The notes under the pieces are model-generated. The model was given only the letters and a program-made list of their open reading frames with translations, did not search any database and had not been told where the DNA came from. This document shows, piece by piece, positions 16,297 through 24,278 of a DNA stretch of 35,891 bases (its first letter is position 1; the number at the start of each line of letters is the position of its first letter). Made by a program: the position numbers and the translations under genes. Source of the stretch: Akkermansiaceae bacterium (GTDB lineage Bacteria > Verrucomicrobiota > Verrucomicrobiia > Verrucomicrobiales > Akkermansiaceae); NCBI GenBank assembly GCA_025363295.1, contig JANYEC010000003.1, positions 1-35,891 of the forward strand, written 5' to 3'.

Positions 16297-17046
16297 ATGC
16301 CCTTACTTCTTGGAGTGAACATCGATCACATCGCCACCCTGCGGCAGGCCCGCTATGCGAACGCGCCCACCTCGCCAAACGCCGAGCCGTGTACGGTGTT
16401 GGCCGGTCAGGATGCGCTCGCCGGTGGCGCGGACTCTCTAACCATTCATGTTCGTGGGGACCGCCGACACATGCAAGATGCCGATGCCTATCGCATTCGT
16501 GCCGAGATGAAAGTGCCGCTCAACCTTGAGATGGGAGTGACTGAGGAAATGGTTGGCCTGGCGCTGAAACTGAAGCCGGAATTTGTCTGCCTTGTGCCGG
16601 AAAATCGGATGGAAATCACCACGGAGGGCGGCCTCAACGTGCTCGCCAGTTTTGATAAAACCCGCATGGTCATTGCCCGCCTTCAGGATGCGGGGATTCG
16701 CGTCAGTGTGTTCATCGATCCCGATCTCAAACAAGTCGAAGCCGCTGGTGAAGCCTGCGCCGACATGATCGAGCTCCACACCGGTGCCTTTTCAAATGCC
16801 GCAGGGGATCAAGTGCAGGTCGAACTGGACCGTCTAACAGTCGCTGCGAAGGAAGGCCATTTCAGTCTGCAAGTAAACGCAGGCCACGGCATTAACTATA
16901 CGAACATCGCTCAAATTCTTACGATCCCGCATCTTGCGGAGTTAAACATTGGTCACAGCATCATTGCTCGCGCCACCCGCATCGGCCTAACGGCTGCGGT
17001 GAGGGAAATGAAGGATCGGATGGCCGCTTACACCGCCGGAGCATGA
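16297..17046 (+). CDS. pdxJ: Pyridoxine 5'-phosphate synthase
   Basis: PdxJ condenses 1-deoxyxylulose 5-phosphate with 3-amino-2-oxopropyl phosphate to make pyridoxine phosphate, the last ring-forming step of DXP-dependent vitamin B6 synthesis. The sequence is typical: 'LLLGVNIDHIATLRQARYANAPTSPNAEPCTVLAGQDALAGGADSLTIHVRGDRRHMQDADAY', 'NLEMGVTEEMVGLALKLKPEFVCLVPENRMEITTEGGLNV', 'IELHTGAFSNAAG', and 'NAGHGINYTNIAQILTIPHLAELNIGHSIIARA'. The length (249) fits. Its TGA overlaps the ATG of acpS, a common pairing in bacteria. Confidence 0.98.
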   Translation: MPLLLGVNIDHIATLRQARYANAPTSPNAEPCTVLAGQDALAGGADSLTIHVRGDRRHMQDADAYRIRAEMKVPLNLEMGVTEEMVGLALKLKPEFVCLVPENRMEITTEGGLNVLASFDKTRMVIARLQDAGIRVSVFIDPDLKQVEAAGEACADMIELHTGAFSNAAGDQVQVELDRLTVAAKEGHFSLQVNAGHGINYTNIAQILTIPHLAELNIGHSIIARATRIGLTAAVREMKDRMAAYTAGA

Positions 17047-17435
17047 GGATTTTCGGCATCGGTATCGACGTGGTAGAAGTGGAGCGAATCGCCTCCGCCA
17101 TCGAGCGTCATGGTGAGCCGTTTTTATCGAAACTTTTCACGCCTGCCGAGCGCGACTACTGCGCCACACAGAAAAAGCCGGAGCTCCACTACGCCGCCCG
17201 CTTCGCCGCCAAGGAGGCGGTTTCTAAAGCGCTCGGCACCGGCATTGGTGGCCAGGCGGGATGGCTTGATCTTGAAATTACCCGCGATCCGTCCGGCGCT
17301 CCGAAACTCGTCTTACAAGGTGCCGCCGCCGATTTCACCCAACAGAATGGCATCACTGAAATCCAAATCAGCCTCACCCACGCTCGCGAATACGCCGCCG
17401 CGAATGCGATCGCGATTGCGATTGCGAACATCTAA
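17043..17435 (+). CDS. acpS: Holo-[acyl-carrier-protein] synthase
   Basis: AcpS transfers 4'-phosphopantetheine from CoA to the serine of acyl carrier protein. 'IFGIGIDVVEVERIASAIERHGEPFLSKLFTPAE' carries the Mg-binding Asp, and 'YAARFAAKEAVSKALGTG' the Glu and Lys of the active site. 'ISLTHAREYAAANAIA' is the C-terminal strand. The length (130) is normal. Coupled to pdxJ by a 4-bp overlap. The last codons run into the left arm of a long imperfect inverted repeat, so the repeat supplies part of the stop region. Confidence 0.96.
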   Translation: MRIFGIGIDVVEVERIASAIERHGEPFLSKLFTPAERDYCATQKKPELHYAARFAAKEAVSKALGTGIGGQAGWLDLEITRDPSGAPKLVLQGAAADFTQQNGITEIQISLTHAREYAAANAIAIAIANI

Positions 17436-17580
17436 CATCGAACGCTCAACATCGAAGATTGAAATAGAGACAACGGTTCCATGAGTTATTCCGGTATATA
17501 CCGCGGGATTCATCCCGGCTTTCATTCATTCATTTTCTTCACTTCGACGTTCAATGTTTGAAGTTCGATGTTCGATGTTC
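17426..17580. repeat. Long imperfect inverted repeat built of ACATCGA-type units
   Basis: The left arm (about 17426-17464) holds repeated AACATCGAA-like words. The right arm (17542-17580) is its imperfect inverted copy with TTCGATGTTCGATGTTC. Between them are two short palindromes, CGGTATATACCG at 17492-17503 and CGGGAT-TC-ATCCCG at 17504-17517. The whole could fold into a branched stem and end transcription after acpS, or be a mobile intergenic repeat. Confidence 0.7.
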
Positions 17581-17591
17581 ATCCTCCCTCC

Positions 17592-18569
17592 ATGAACCGT
17601 CCCCGCCGTAACCGCCGCACGCCCGCCATCCGCTCAATGGTTCGCGAAACTACGCTATCATCGGCCGATTTCATCTTGCCGCTGTTTTTCCATGAGAATG
17701 CGGAGGACACGCCGATCGAATCCATGCCGGGCGTCACTCGTTGGTCTTTGGAAAATCTCGTGCGCGAGGCAGGGGAAGCCCATGCGTTAGGGATTCCGGC
17801 GGTCGTGCTTTTTCCGAAAATCGAAGAAGCTTTGAAAACCCCGCTCGCCGAGGAATCTTCTAACGACGCTGGCCTCGTCCCCCGCGCCATCCGTGCTCTT
17901 AAGTCCGCCCACCCGACACTTTGCGTCATAACCGACGTCGCACTCGATCCTTATAACTCGGATGGCCACGATGGTATCGTTCAGCGTGACTCTCGCGGGG
18001 AACTCCGCATTCTCAATGACGAAACTGTTGAGGTGCTCTGTCAGCAAGCCCTCTGCCACGCCCGCGCCGGAGCGGACATCGTTGCCCCGTCCGATATGAT
18101 GGACGGCCGCGTCGCCGCGATTCGGGAGGCGCTCGATGACGAGTATTTCACCGATGTTTCGATTCTCAGTTACACTGCGAAGTATGCCTCCGCTTTTTAT
18201 GGACCCTTCCGTGGCGCGCTTGATTCCGCGCCGAAGGATGGTGACAAAAAAACCTATCAAATGGACTCCGCAAACTCTCGCGAAGCCGTCCGCGAGTCTC
18301 TGTTAGATGAGGCCGAGGGTGCGGATATGCTAATGGTGAAACCTGCCGGTCTCTATCTGGACATCATCGCTAAAGTCCGCGAAACCACGACGCTCCCCGT
18401 CGCCGCCTATCAGGTGAGTGGCGAGTATCTCATGCTCAAGAGCGCTGCTGCCGGTGGTTGGTTAGATGAAAAAGCCATCGTGCTCGAATCTCTCACTGCC
18501 ATCAAACGCGCCGGAGCAGACATGATCCTCACCTACTTCGCCAAGCAAGCCTGCGCCTGGCTCAAGTGA
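17592..18569 (+). CDS. hemB: Delta-aminolevulinic acid dehydratase (porphobilinogen synthase)
   Basis: HemB joins two 5-aminolevulinate molecules into porphobilinogen in tetrapyrrole synthesis. Motifs: 'LPLFFHENAEDTPIESMPGVTRWSLENL', 'APSDMMDGRVAAIREALDD', the first active-site lysine in 'YTAKYASAFYGPFRGALDSAPK', and the Schiff-base lysine in 'MLMVKPAGLYLDII'. The metal-site region reads 'DVALDPYNSDGHDG', with no cysteines, so it is the zinc-independent (Mg-type) form as in Pseudomonas. The frame opens at 17568, but its first bases lie in the intergenic repeat, so I take the ATG at 17592 (325 residues). No other heme gene is adjacent. Confidence 0.96.
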   Translation: MNRPRRNRRTPAIRSMVRETTLSSADFILPLFFHENAEDTPIESMPGVTRWSLENLVREAGEAHALGIPAVVLFPKIEEALKTPLAEESSNDAGLVPRAIRALKSAHPTLCVITDVALDPYNSDGHDGIVQRDSRGELRILNDETVEVLCQQALCHARAGADIVAPSDMMDGRVAAIREALDDEYFTDVSILSYTAKYASAFYGPFRGALDSAPKDGDKKTYQMDSANSREAVRESLLDEAEGADMLMVKPAGLYLDIIAKVRETTTLPVAAYQVSGEYLMLKSAAAGGWLDEKAIVLESLTAIKRAGADMILTYFAKQACAWLK

Positions 18570-18644
18570 CACAGGCATGCCCCCACAATTCACTTCAATC
18601 AAGCTGGCGATTTCGTAAATCAGCCGCTAGGGTGGTCGTGCCGT

Positions 18645-19964
18645 ATGGAAATGGACACAGACCGCAAGCGATTCAGGATCGAGCCTTTTCTCGGGGGCAT
18701 TGCGTTGTTGTTGTTACTCATCGGTTGTTTTTACGTGTTGAAACCGTTCATGACGGCGCTGATGTGGGCGATTATTTTAGCGTATTCACTGCATCCGTTG
18801 CAGCGGATGTTCACGCGGTGGTTCCGAGGATCGCGGACGCTTGCGGCGTGTTTTGTGACGCTCACTCTGACGATTGTTTTGGCCGGGCCGATTTTTTTAG
18901 TGGGCTTTAGCGTAGCGCAGGATGGCAAAGATTTGGCGGGGGCCACGCGCAAGTGGGTGAAGGCTGCACCGGATCAGGCTCCGGCATGGGTGGCTCAAAT
19001 GCCACTGGTGGGACCTGAGCTAAAAACGTATTGGGCAGGAATCGCCGAGGACCGGAATCGCTTGATGGATCAACTGGACAAGGAGGTGAAATCCGTGCCG
19101 CCGCGGCCGAAAATCGTGGTGGAAAATGGCAGCGAATTGGTGGTGAAAGACGCGCCTCCGCCGATCCAAGATGTGGCAGATAGCAAAGCAAGCGCGGAGG
19201 ATAAAGCGCTCGTCTCGACACGTGTGGTGGTTTTGTTAGGGCAGTTTCTATCATGGGCGCAGGCGTGGCTGCTAGGAGCGGCGAAGGCGGTGGGGCAGGG
19301 GGTGACTCAGATTTTGGTCAGCGCGTTTCTGGCGTTTTTCCTGCTACGGGATGCACCGTTACTTTCCGAGCGGCTGGCCATCGCAGCGGATCGTCTGGCA
19401 GGCAGCCGAGGGAAGCACCTCATCAAAGTGGCGGGTGGCACGGTCAAAGGAGTGATTTACGGAATCCTTGGAACTGCCATCGCACAGGCCTTGGTGGCGG
19501 GTCTTGGTTTCTACATCGCGGGTGTGCCCGGAGTGGTGCTGCTCTCGGTGCTCACGTTTTTCTTTGCGGTGATTCCTTTTGGTCCGCCGCTGATCTGGAT
19601 CCCGGCGTCGCTGTGGTTGTTCGCGCAAGAGGGCACGGGGTGGGGGATTTTTATGGTGCTGTGGGGCCTTTTGGCAATCAGCAGTGTGGATAACTTCCTG
19701 CGGCCGTATCTGATCAGCCATGGCAGTAAGATGCCGTTCGTGTTAATTTTTTGCGGGGTGATCGGAGGAGCGATTGCATTCGGTCTTGTGGGAGTTTTCC
19801 TCGGCCCTACGCTGCTGGCAGTGGCGTTCCGTTTGGTAGAGGAATGGTCTTCCACGCCGCTGGACCCGGAGCGGAAGTTGATCATCGAAAGCACTTCACT
19901 GTTGCCGAATGTGCTGGCATCGGCCACACCGTCGCATGGCGGTGAGTCCCTCGGTGTTAGGTAA
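18645..19964 (+). CDS. AI-2E/PerM family transporter
   Basis: This inner-membrane protein of 439 residues has the family layout. Two N-terminal hydrophobic segments (about 18-55, containing 'LKPFMTALMWAIILAYSLHPL') and a third ('CFVTLTLTIVLAGPIFLVG') precede a soluble loop (about 100-200). A C-terminal block of four or five segments includes 'VIYGILGTAIAQALVAGLGFYIAGVPG', 'VIPFGPPLIWIPASLWLF' and 'NFLRPYLISHGSKMPFVLIFCGVIGG'. Some members export autoinducer-2 or act as Na+/H+ antiporters; the substrate is not predictable here. The loop is rich in Pro, Lys and Val and longer than in many members. Its 3' end overlaps the serine hydrolase gene by 29 bp. Confidence 0.9.
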   Translation: MEMDTDRKRFRIEPFLGGIALLLLLIGCFYVLKPFMTALMWAIILAYSLHPLQRMFTRWFRGSRTLAACFVTLTLTIVLAGPIFLVGFSVAQDGKDLAGATRKWVKAAPDQAPAWVAQMPLVGPELKTYWAGIAEDRNRLMDQLDKEVKSVPPRPKIVVENGSELVVKDAPPPIQDVADSKASAEDKALVSTRVVVLLGQFLSWAQAWLLGAAKAVGQGVTQILVSAFLAFFLLRDAPLLSERLAIAADRLAGSRGKHLIKVAGGTVKGVIYGILGTAIAQALVAGLGFYIAGVPGVVLLSVLTFFFAVIPFGPPLIWIPASLWLFAQEGTGWGIFMVLWGLLAISSVDNFLRPYLISHGSKMPFVLIFCGVIGGAIAFGLVGVFLGPTLLAVAFRLVEEWSSTPLDPERKLIIESTSLLPNVLASATPSHGGESLGVR

Positions 19965-21072
19965 AGTGGTCGATGTTTTCGAGCGAAATTTCCGCGAGCG
20001 GGGGGAAATCGGCGTCTCGATTAGCATTTGGTGGGACGGCGCGGAGTTGCTTTCGCATAGTCACGGGTGGTGCGAAAAGGAAAAGCTGCGGCCGTGGACT
20101 GAGCGCACACTGGTGCCTGTCTATTCTGCGACGAAGGTGCCCTCGGCGGCGACCTTGCTGATCGCTTTGGAAAGCCGTGGCCTATCAGAAGAGACGTTAG
20201 TCTGCGAGGTGTGGCCGAAATTTCCCGTGGCGGGCGCGAAATTTTCTCACCTGCTTTCCCATCAGTGCGGGCTCGCGGTGTTGGATCAGCGGGCCGGGAT
20301 TTTCGAACACGCTGAGGTGCTTGCTGCGATCGAGGCACAGGTCCCTGCGTGGGTTTTGAACGAAGGTCACGGTTATCATCCCCGAACTTTCGGGGCACTC
20401 ACCGAGGAACCGGTGCGGCGACTAACGGGGAAAGCCCTCGGTCAGTATTGGCGGGAAAAAATCGCAGAGCCGCTCGCCTTGGATTTCTGGATAGGCCTAC
20501 CCGAATCCGAGTGGCCCCGCGTCGCAAAACTCTATCCAGGCAAGGCAGCAAAATCCGATCTGGCGGATGGATTCTACAAGCAACTCACGACTTCCGGCAC
20601 ATTTACCCGGCGTGCGTTTTCCTCGCCTCGCGGGCTGCATGCAATTCACGAGATGAACGAGTCCTCAGCGTGGTCCGCCGGGCTCCCGGCCATGGGCGGC
20701 GTGGGCACGGCCTCTGCGCTGGCAAAATTCTATCAAGCGGCGATCGGCTCTATCGAAAGTCCCTTGTCCGCCCGTGTCCGGCAGGCACTCGCCACCCCGC
20801 AATCCACTGCGGAGGACCGTGTTCTTTTGCGCCCCACGAAGTTTACTTGTGGTGCGCAACAAGACCCGCTAAATGAAAACGGCGAAAAAATCCGTCAACT
20901 TTACGGCATGTCGATTTCTGCATTTGGTCATCCGGGCGCGGGTGGAAGTCATGCTTTGGGTGATCCGGAAACGGGAATTTCCTTCGCCTACGTGATGAAT
21001 CAAATGGACCTTAGTGTGATGCCCGGCGTGAAATGCATGGAAATGGTGAACGCGCTTTTTTCGGAACTTTGA
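19936..21072 (+). CDS. Beta-lactamase-related serine hydrolase (EstB-like)
   Basis: This protein belongs to the class C beta-lactamase/esterase family (PF00144). The SxxK nucleophile motif is 'YSATKVPSAATLL'. 'HLLSHQCGLAVLD' is the conserved region before the second motif. 'GYHPRTFGALTEEPVRRLTGK' occupies the YxN position with Tyr but without Asn at +2. 'HPGAGGSHALGDPETGISFAYVMNQM' matches the third motif region. It lacks a clear signal peptide, so it probably acts in the cytoplasm as an esterase. The frame opens at 19909. I choose the ATG at 19936, which still overlaps the AI-2E gene (378 residues). The substrate is unknown. Confidence 0.88.
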   Translation: MAVSPSVLGKVVDVFERNFRERGEIGVSISIWWDGAELLSHSHGWCEKEKLRPWTERTLVPVYSATKVPSAATLLIALESRGLSEETLVCEVWPKFPVAGAKFSHLLSHQCGLAVLDQRAGIFEHAEVLAAIEAQVPAWVLNEGHGYHPRTFGALTEEPVRRLTGKALGQYWREKIAEPLALDFWIGLPESEWPRVAKLYPGKAAKSDLADGFYKQLTTSGTFTRRAFSSPRGLHAIHEMNESSAWSAGLPAMGGVGTASALAKFYQAAIGSIESPLSARVRQALATPQSTAEDRVLLRPTKFTCGAQQDPLNENGEKIRQLYGMSISAFGHPGAGGSHALGDPETGISFAYVMNQMDLSVMPGVKCMEMVNALFSEL

Positions 21073-21125
21073 GGAAACTCATCGCCGCTTGACCGCATCC
21101 GCTCTGGGAATCCACACTCCGCGGC

Positions 21126-22091
21126 ATGCGCATCCTCACCGGTCTCCAGCCTAGCGGAAAACTCCACGTCGGAAACTATTTCGGCGCGATGGAGCCGGCC
21201 GTCCGCCTCCAAGATGAAGGGGAAGCGTTCTATTTCATCGCGGATTATCACGCGATGACCTCCTCGCAAGATCCCAAGGCGCTGCGTGAAAATGTCCGAG
21301 AGCTTGCCATTGATTTCCTCGCCTGCGGGCTTGATCCGAAACGCGCTGTGTTTTTTCGCCAGAGTGCAGTGCCCGAGGTGAACGAATTGGCCTGGATTCT
21401 CTCCACCATTTGTCCGATGGGCTTGCTCTCGAAGTGTCATTCCTACAAAGACAAGGTCGCTAACGGAATTTCTCCGAACCACGCGCTGTTCGCCTATCCG
21501 GTTTTGATGGCTGCGGATATTCTGCTGTATGACTCTAACAAAGTTCCTGTTGGAAAGGATCAGAAACAGCACCTCGAAGTCACCCGCGATCTCGCGGTGA
21601 AACTGAACGAAACCTACGGCGAGGGTACCGCTGTCATTCCTGATCCGATTATTCGCGAGGACACTGCCGTCGTCGCAGGTCTCGATGGGCAGAAAATGAG
21701 CAAGAGTTATAACAACACGCTGCCGATCTTCGGTGAGGAAAAGTCATTGAAAAAGCTCATCATGAAAATCATCTCGGATTCCACTCCCGTCGAAGATCCG
21801 AAGCCCACCGAGGGTTCTACAATTCTCTCGCTCTACAAACTCTTCGCTCGCGAGGGCGACTACGCCACCATGATCGCCGATCACGAGAGTGGCGGCTTTG
21901 GTTATGGCGACTTTAAAAAACGCCTCGCTGAAGCCTACTGGGATTACTTCGCCCCGATGCGTGCCCGCCGGGAAGAAATTTCCGCGGACCATGGCTACGT
22001 CGATGAAGTGCTTGCCGCTGGCGCTTTGCGTGCTCGCGAAGAAGCGGGAATGGTGATGTCCCGCATCCGTAGTGCCGTTGGATTACGTTAG
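21126..22091 (+). CDS. trpS: Tryptophanyl-tRNA synthetase
   Basis: This class I aminoacyl-tRNA synthetase charges tRNA-Trp. 'GLQPSGKLHVGNYFGAM' is the HIGH-type motif, and 'GLDGQKMSKSYNNTLPIF' holds KMSKS. 'CPMGLLSKCHSYKDK', 'ALFAYPVLMAADILLYDSNKVPVGKDQKQHLEVTRDLA' and the C-terminal helical region are typical. The length (321) is usual for bacterial TrpS. It is followed after 12 bp by the DJ-1 family gene, so both may be in one transcript. Confidence 0.98.
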   Translation: MRILTGLQPSGKLHVGNYFGAMEPAVRLQDEGEAFYFIADYHAMTSSQDPKALRENVRELAIDFLACGLDPKRAVFFRQSAVPEVNELAWILSTICPMGLLSKCHSYKDKVANGISPNHALFAYPVLMAADILLYDSNKVPVGKDQKQHLEVTRDLAVKLNETYGEGTAVIPDPIIREDTAVVAGLDGQKMSKSYNNTLPIFGEEKSLKKLIMKIISDSTPVEDPKPTEGSTILSLYKLFAREGDYATMIADHESGGFGYGDFKKRLAEAYWDYFAPMRARREEISADHGYVDEVLAAGALRAREEAGMVMSRIRSAVGLR

Positions 22092-22103
22092 GAAATTCTC
22101 CTC

Positions 22104-22640
22104 ATGAAAAAACATGTTCTCTGTCTGTTAGCTGATGGTTTCGAGGAGATTGAAGCCATCACTCCTATCGATCTTTTACGCCGGGCCGGAGTGGAAGTCA
22201 TCATCGCATCGCTTCGAGAGGGTCCTGTTACGGGGCGCTGTGGCATCCGCATGGAGGCGGATGTTTTGCTTTCCGAGGTGAATTCCGACTCATTCGATTT
22301 GTTACTCATTCCCGGCGGTCCCGGAGTCGTCGAGCTGCGCAGCGATGGTCGCGCGGTTGTCCTCGCGCGGGATTTCAACACCGCAGGAAAAATCGTCGCT
22401 GCTATCTGTGCCGCGCCGCTCGTATTGAAAGACGCGGGTCTGCTAGGTGGTCGCCGTTTCACCTCGCATGATTCTGTTCATGATGAGCTACCCGGCGTCA
22501 TCAACGAGCGGGTGGTGGTCGATGGAAATCTCATTACCTCACGCGGTGCTGGCACTGCCTTGGATTTCGGCCTCGCACTCGTCCGGCATCTGGTGGGTGA
22601 GCCCGCTGTTGCTGAGGTCGAGCGGGCCATCATGGCGTAA
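22104..22640 (+). CDS. DJ-1/PfpI family protein (YajL-like)
   Basis: This cytoplasmic protein of 178 residues has the DJ-1 fold. 'LLADGFEEIEAITPIDLLRRAG' contains the conserved Glu, 'LLLIPGGPGVVELRSD' follows, and the nucleophilic-elbow cysteine lies in 'VAAICAAPLVLKDAGLL'. 'GRRFTSHDSVHDELPG' and 'VDGNLITSRGAGTALDFGLALVRHL' are typical of the YajL/ThiJ branch. Members act as chaperones or handle glyoxal-damaged molecules; the exact activity is debated. Coupled to trpS by position. Confidence 0.93.
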   Translation: MKKHVLCLLADGFEEIEAITPIDLLRRAGVEVIIASLREGPVTGRCGIRMEADVLLSEVNSDSFDLLLIPGGPGVVELRSDGRAVVLARDFNTAGKIVAAICAAPLVLKDAGLLGGRRFTSHDSVHDELPGVINERVVVDGNLITSRGAGTALDFGLALVRHLVGEPAVAEVERAIMA

Positions 22641-22699
22641 ATCTCATAGGTTGCAATACGCTTGCCATCGTTCCCCGACTCGGGAATGGTCCGCGCCTC

Positions 22700-23557
22700 G
22701 TGCCTCCCGACCAGAGAAAGCCATTGTGGCTCATTCCCAACCTGTTGAGCTTGGATGCTCCGCTTGTGGCAGTGGCTTGGCTGTATATTTTCGCCAAAAC
22801 TTGGCGTGTGGACTATCACCCGTGGGAAGCCTACGTCTCACTCGCGCTGGTCGTTTGGGTGATCTATGTGGCGGACCGCTTGTTGGATGCCTCGATTCAT
22901 GATGGATCATCAGTTAGATTAGAAGCCCGTCATGTTTTTCATCGTAAGCATCAGAGCCGATTCCTCATGGGCGCCGCGCTTGCCGCCACAGCCGCATTGG
23001 TGATGGTGATCGCCTACATGTCGTTTGCCATCTATCACTATGTCTTTATGGGTGGGCTCATGGTGGCGGGTTTCTTCGGGCTCTCCCTCCTTTCCAGCCA
23101 AGACGAAAATGAAGCGCCTCACGCGAAAAACGTGCTCGCTGGGGCATCGTTCGCTTACGGCACGGCGATGATGGCACACGTCTATCTACCAGAGCTGGGA
23201 ATCTATCAAATGTTAGTCTCGCGCGAGTTTATCTGTTTCGGCGTGTTGTGCATTCTCAATATTTCCGCTATCGATTTATGGCAGCACGCGAGCCACTCTA
23301 CGGATTTGGAAGTCAAGGCATCGGATGAACTGGCGCTGACTCTTCCGCTCGTCTTGCTTGGGGCTGCCTCGCTGTTTTTTGCGGTGCTCGATCATGAAAT
23401 GGCGACTCGCCCATTTTTCTACGCAATCCTAACGGGGGCCGCGCTTTTACATATCCTCAATCGAGAACGCTCCCGCTTCTCGATGGACGCCCTCAGGGTC
23501 TTGGCGGATGTCGCCCTCCTCGTTCCTTTTCTGGTCTATCTCGCTGCGACGCACTGA
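22700..23557 (+). CDS. Polytopic membrane protein, UbiA-like, function unknown
   Basis: This 285-residue protein has about eight hydrophobic segments, for example 'APLVAVAWLYIFAKTW', 'YVSLALVVWVIYVADRLLD', 'MGAALAATAALVMVIAYMSFAIY', 'YVFMGGLMVAGFFGLSLL', 'LTLPLVLLGAASLFFAVL' and 'LADVALLVPFLVYLAA'. Segment ends carry 'VADRLLDA' and 'NISAIDLWQHASHS', which recall the Asp-rich motifs of UbiA prenyltransferases, but the canonical NDxxDxxxD is not seen. I do not recognise a defined family. The start is a GTG at 22700. It lies between the DJ-1 and adenylate kinase genes on the same strand. Confidence 0.7.
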   Translation: MPPDQRKPLWLIPNLLSLDAPLVAVAWLYIFAKTWRVDYHPWEAYVSLALVVWVIYVADRLLDASIHDGSSVRLEARHVFHRKHQSRFLMGAALAATAALVMVIAYMSFAIYHYVFMGGLMVAGFFGLSLLSSQDENEAPHAKNVLAGASFAYGTAMMAHVYLPELGIYQMLVSREFICFGVLCILNISAIDLWQHASHSTDLEVKASDELALTLPLVLLGAASLFFAVLDHEMATRPFFYAILTGAALLHILNRERSRFSMDALRVLADVALLVPFLVYLAATH

Positions 23558-23631
23558 ACTGGTGTGCCCATTGCTGAGGGCGGTCCATGCTTGCGGATTT
23601 TCTCCAAGCCCCTTAGCCTTCTCTTTCTTTC

Positions 23632-24267
23632 ATGACATCCAAATCAGACTCCTCCAGGCGGCCCGCTTTCCTCATCCTCGGCGCACCGGGTTCAGGAAAA
23701 GGAACGCAGGGGAAAATCCTCGGTCATATCCCACGATTTTTTCATTGCGCTTGTGGCGATGTGTTTCGCTCGCTTGATACACGTACTGCACTCGGGCAGA
23801 GATTTGTTCATTATTCTAGCAGGGGCGAACTTGTGCCCGATGAATTGACCATTGATCTCTGGAAAGCCCAGCTCGACAATCTTTGCAACACCCACAGCTA
23901 CAAGCCGGACGTTGACTTCCTCGTTCTTGATGGAATTCCTCGAAACGTCCGCCAAGCTGAGATTCTCGAGCGCTATATTGAAGTCCATCAAGTCTTCCAC
24001 TTATCTTGTCCAAATCGCGATGAGCTCGCACGCCGCATGCGTAAGCGTGCACTCAAGGACAACCGCATGGACGATGCCAGTGACATCGTCATCGACCAGC
24101 GCATCGCCACTTACGAAGCGGAAACTAAACCGATTCTCGAGTTCTATCCAGCGGACAGGATCACCACCATCGATGCCACCCAGCCGCCCGTTAAAGTACT
24201 CTCGGATATTATCCGATGCATCACCGCACTGCCGATTTTTGTGGAGATGTCAAAAACCATCGTGTGA
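23632..24267 (+). CDS. adk: Adenylate kinase / nucleoside monophosphate kinase, short form
   Basis: This enzyme transfers phosphate between ATP and AMP. The P-loop is 'LGAPGSGKGTQGKILG', and 'CGDVFRSLDTRTALGQRFVHYSSRGELVPDELTI' forms the NMP-binding part. 'LDGIPRNVRQAEIL' stands where DGFPR is usual. The LID region ('RKRALKDNRMDDASDIVIDQRIATYEAETKPIL') is the short kind without the zinc-finger insertion. The 211 residues include a hydrophilic N-terminal extension and a divergent C-terminus. A second, standard adk may exist elsewhere. The fmt gene starts 11 bp after its stop, so the two are probably co-transcribed. Confidence 0.88.
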   Translation: MTSKSDSSRRPAFLILGAPGSGKGTQGKILGHIPRFFHCACGDVFRSLDTRTALGQRFVHYSSRGELVPDELTIDLWKAQLDNLCNTHSYKPDVDFLVLDGIPRNVRQAEILERYIEVHQVFHLSCPNRDELARRMRKRALKDNRMDDASDIVIDQRIATYEAETKPILEFYPADRITTIDATQPPVKVLSDIIRCITALPIFVEMSKTIV

Positions 24268-24278
24268 TCGATCTATCC

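Noticed and set aside
19253..19693. A 146-codon plus-strand ORF inside the AI-2E gene
   Set aside because: It is Gly/Ala/Arg-rich and out of frame with a well-supported transporter gene.
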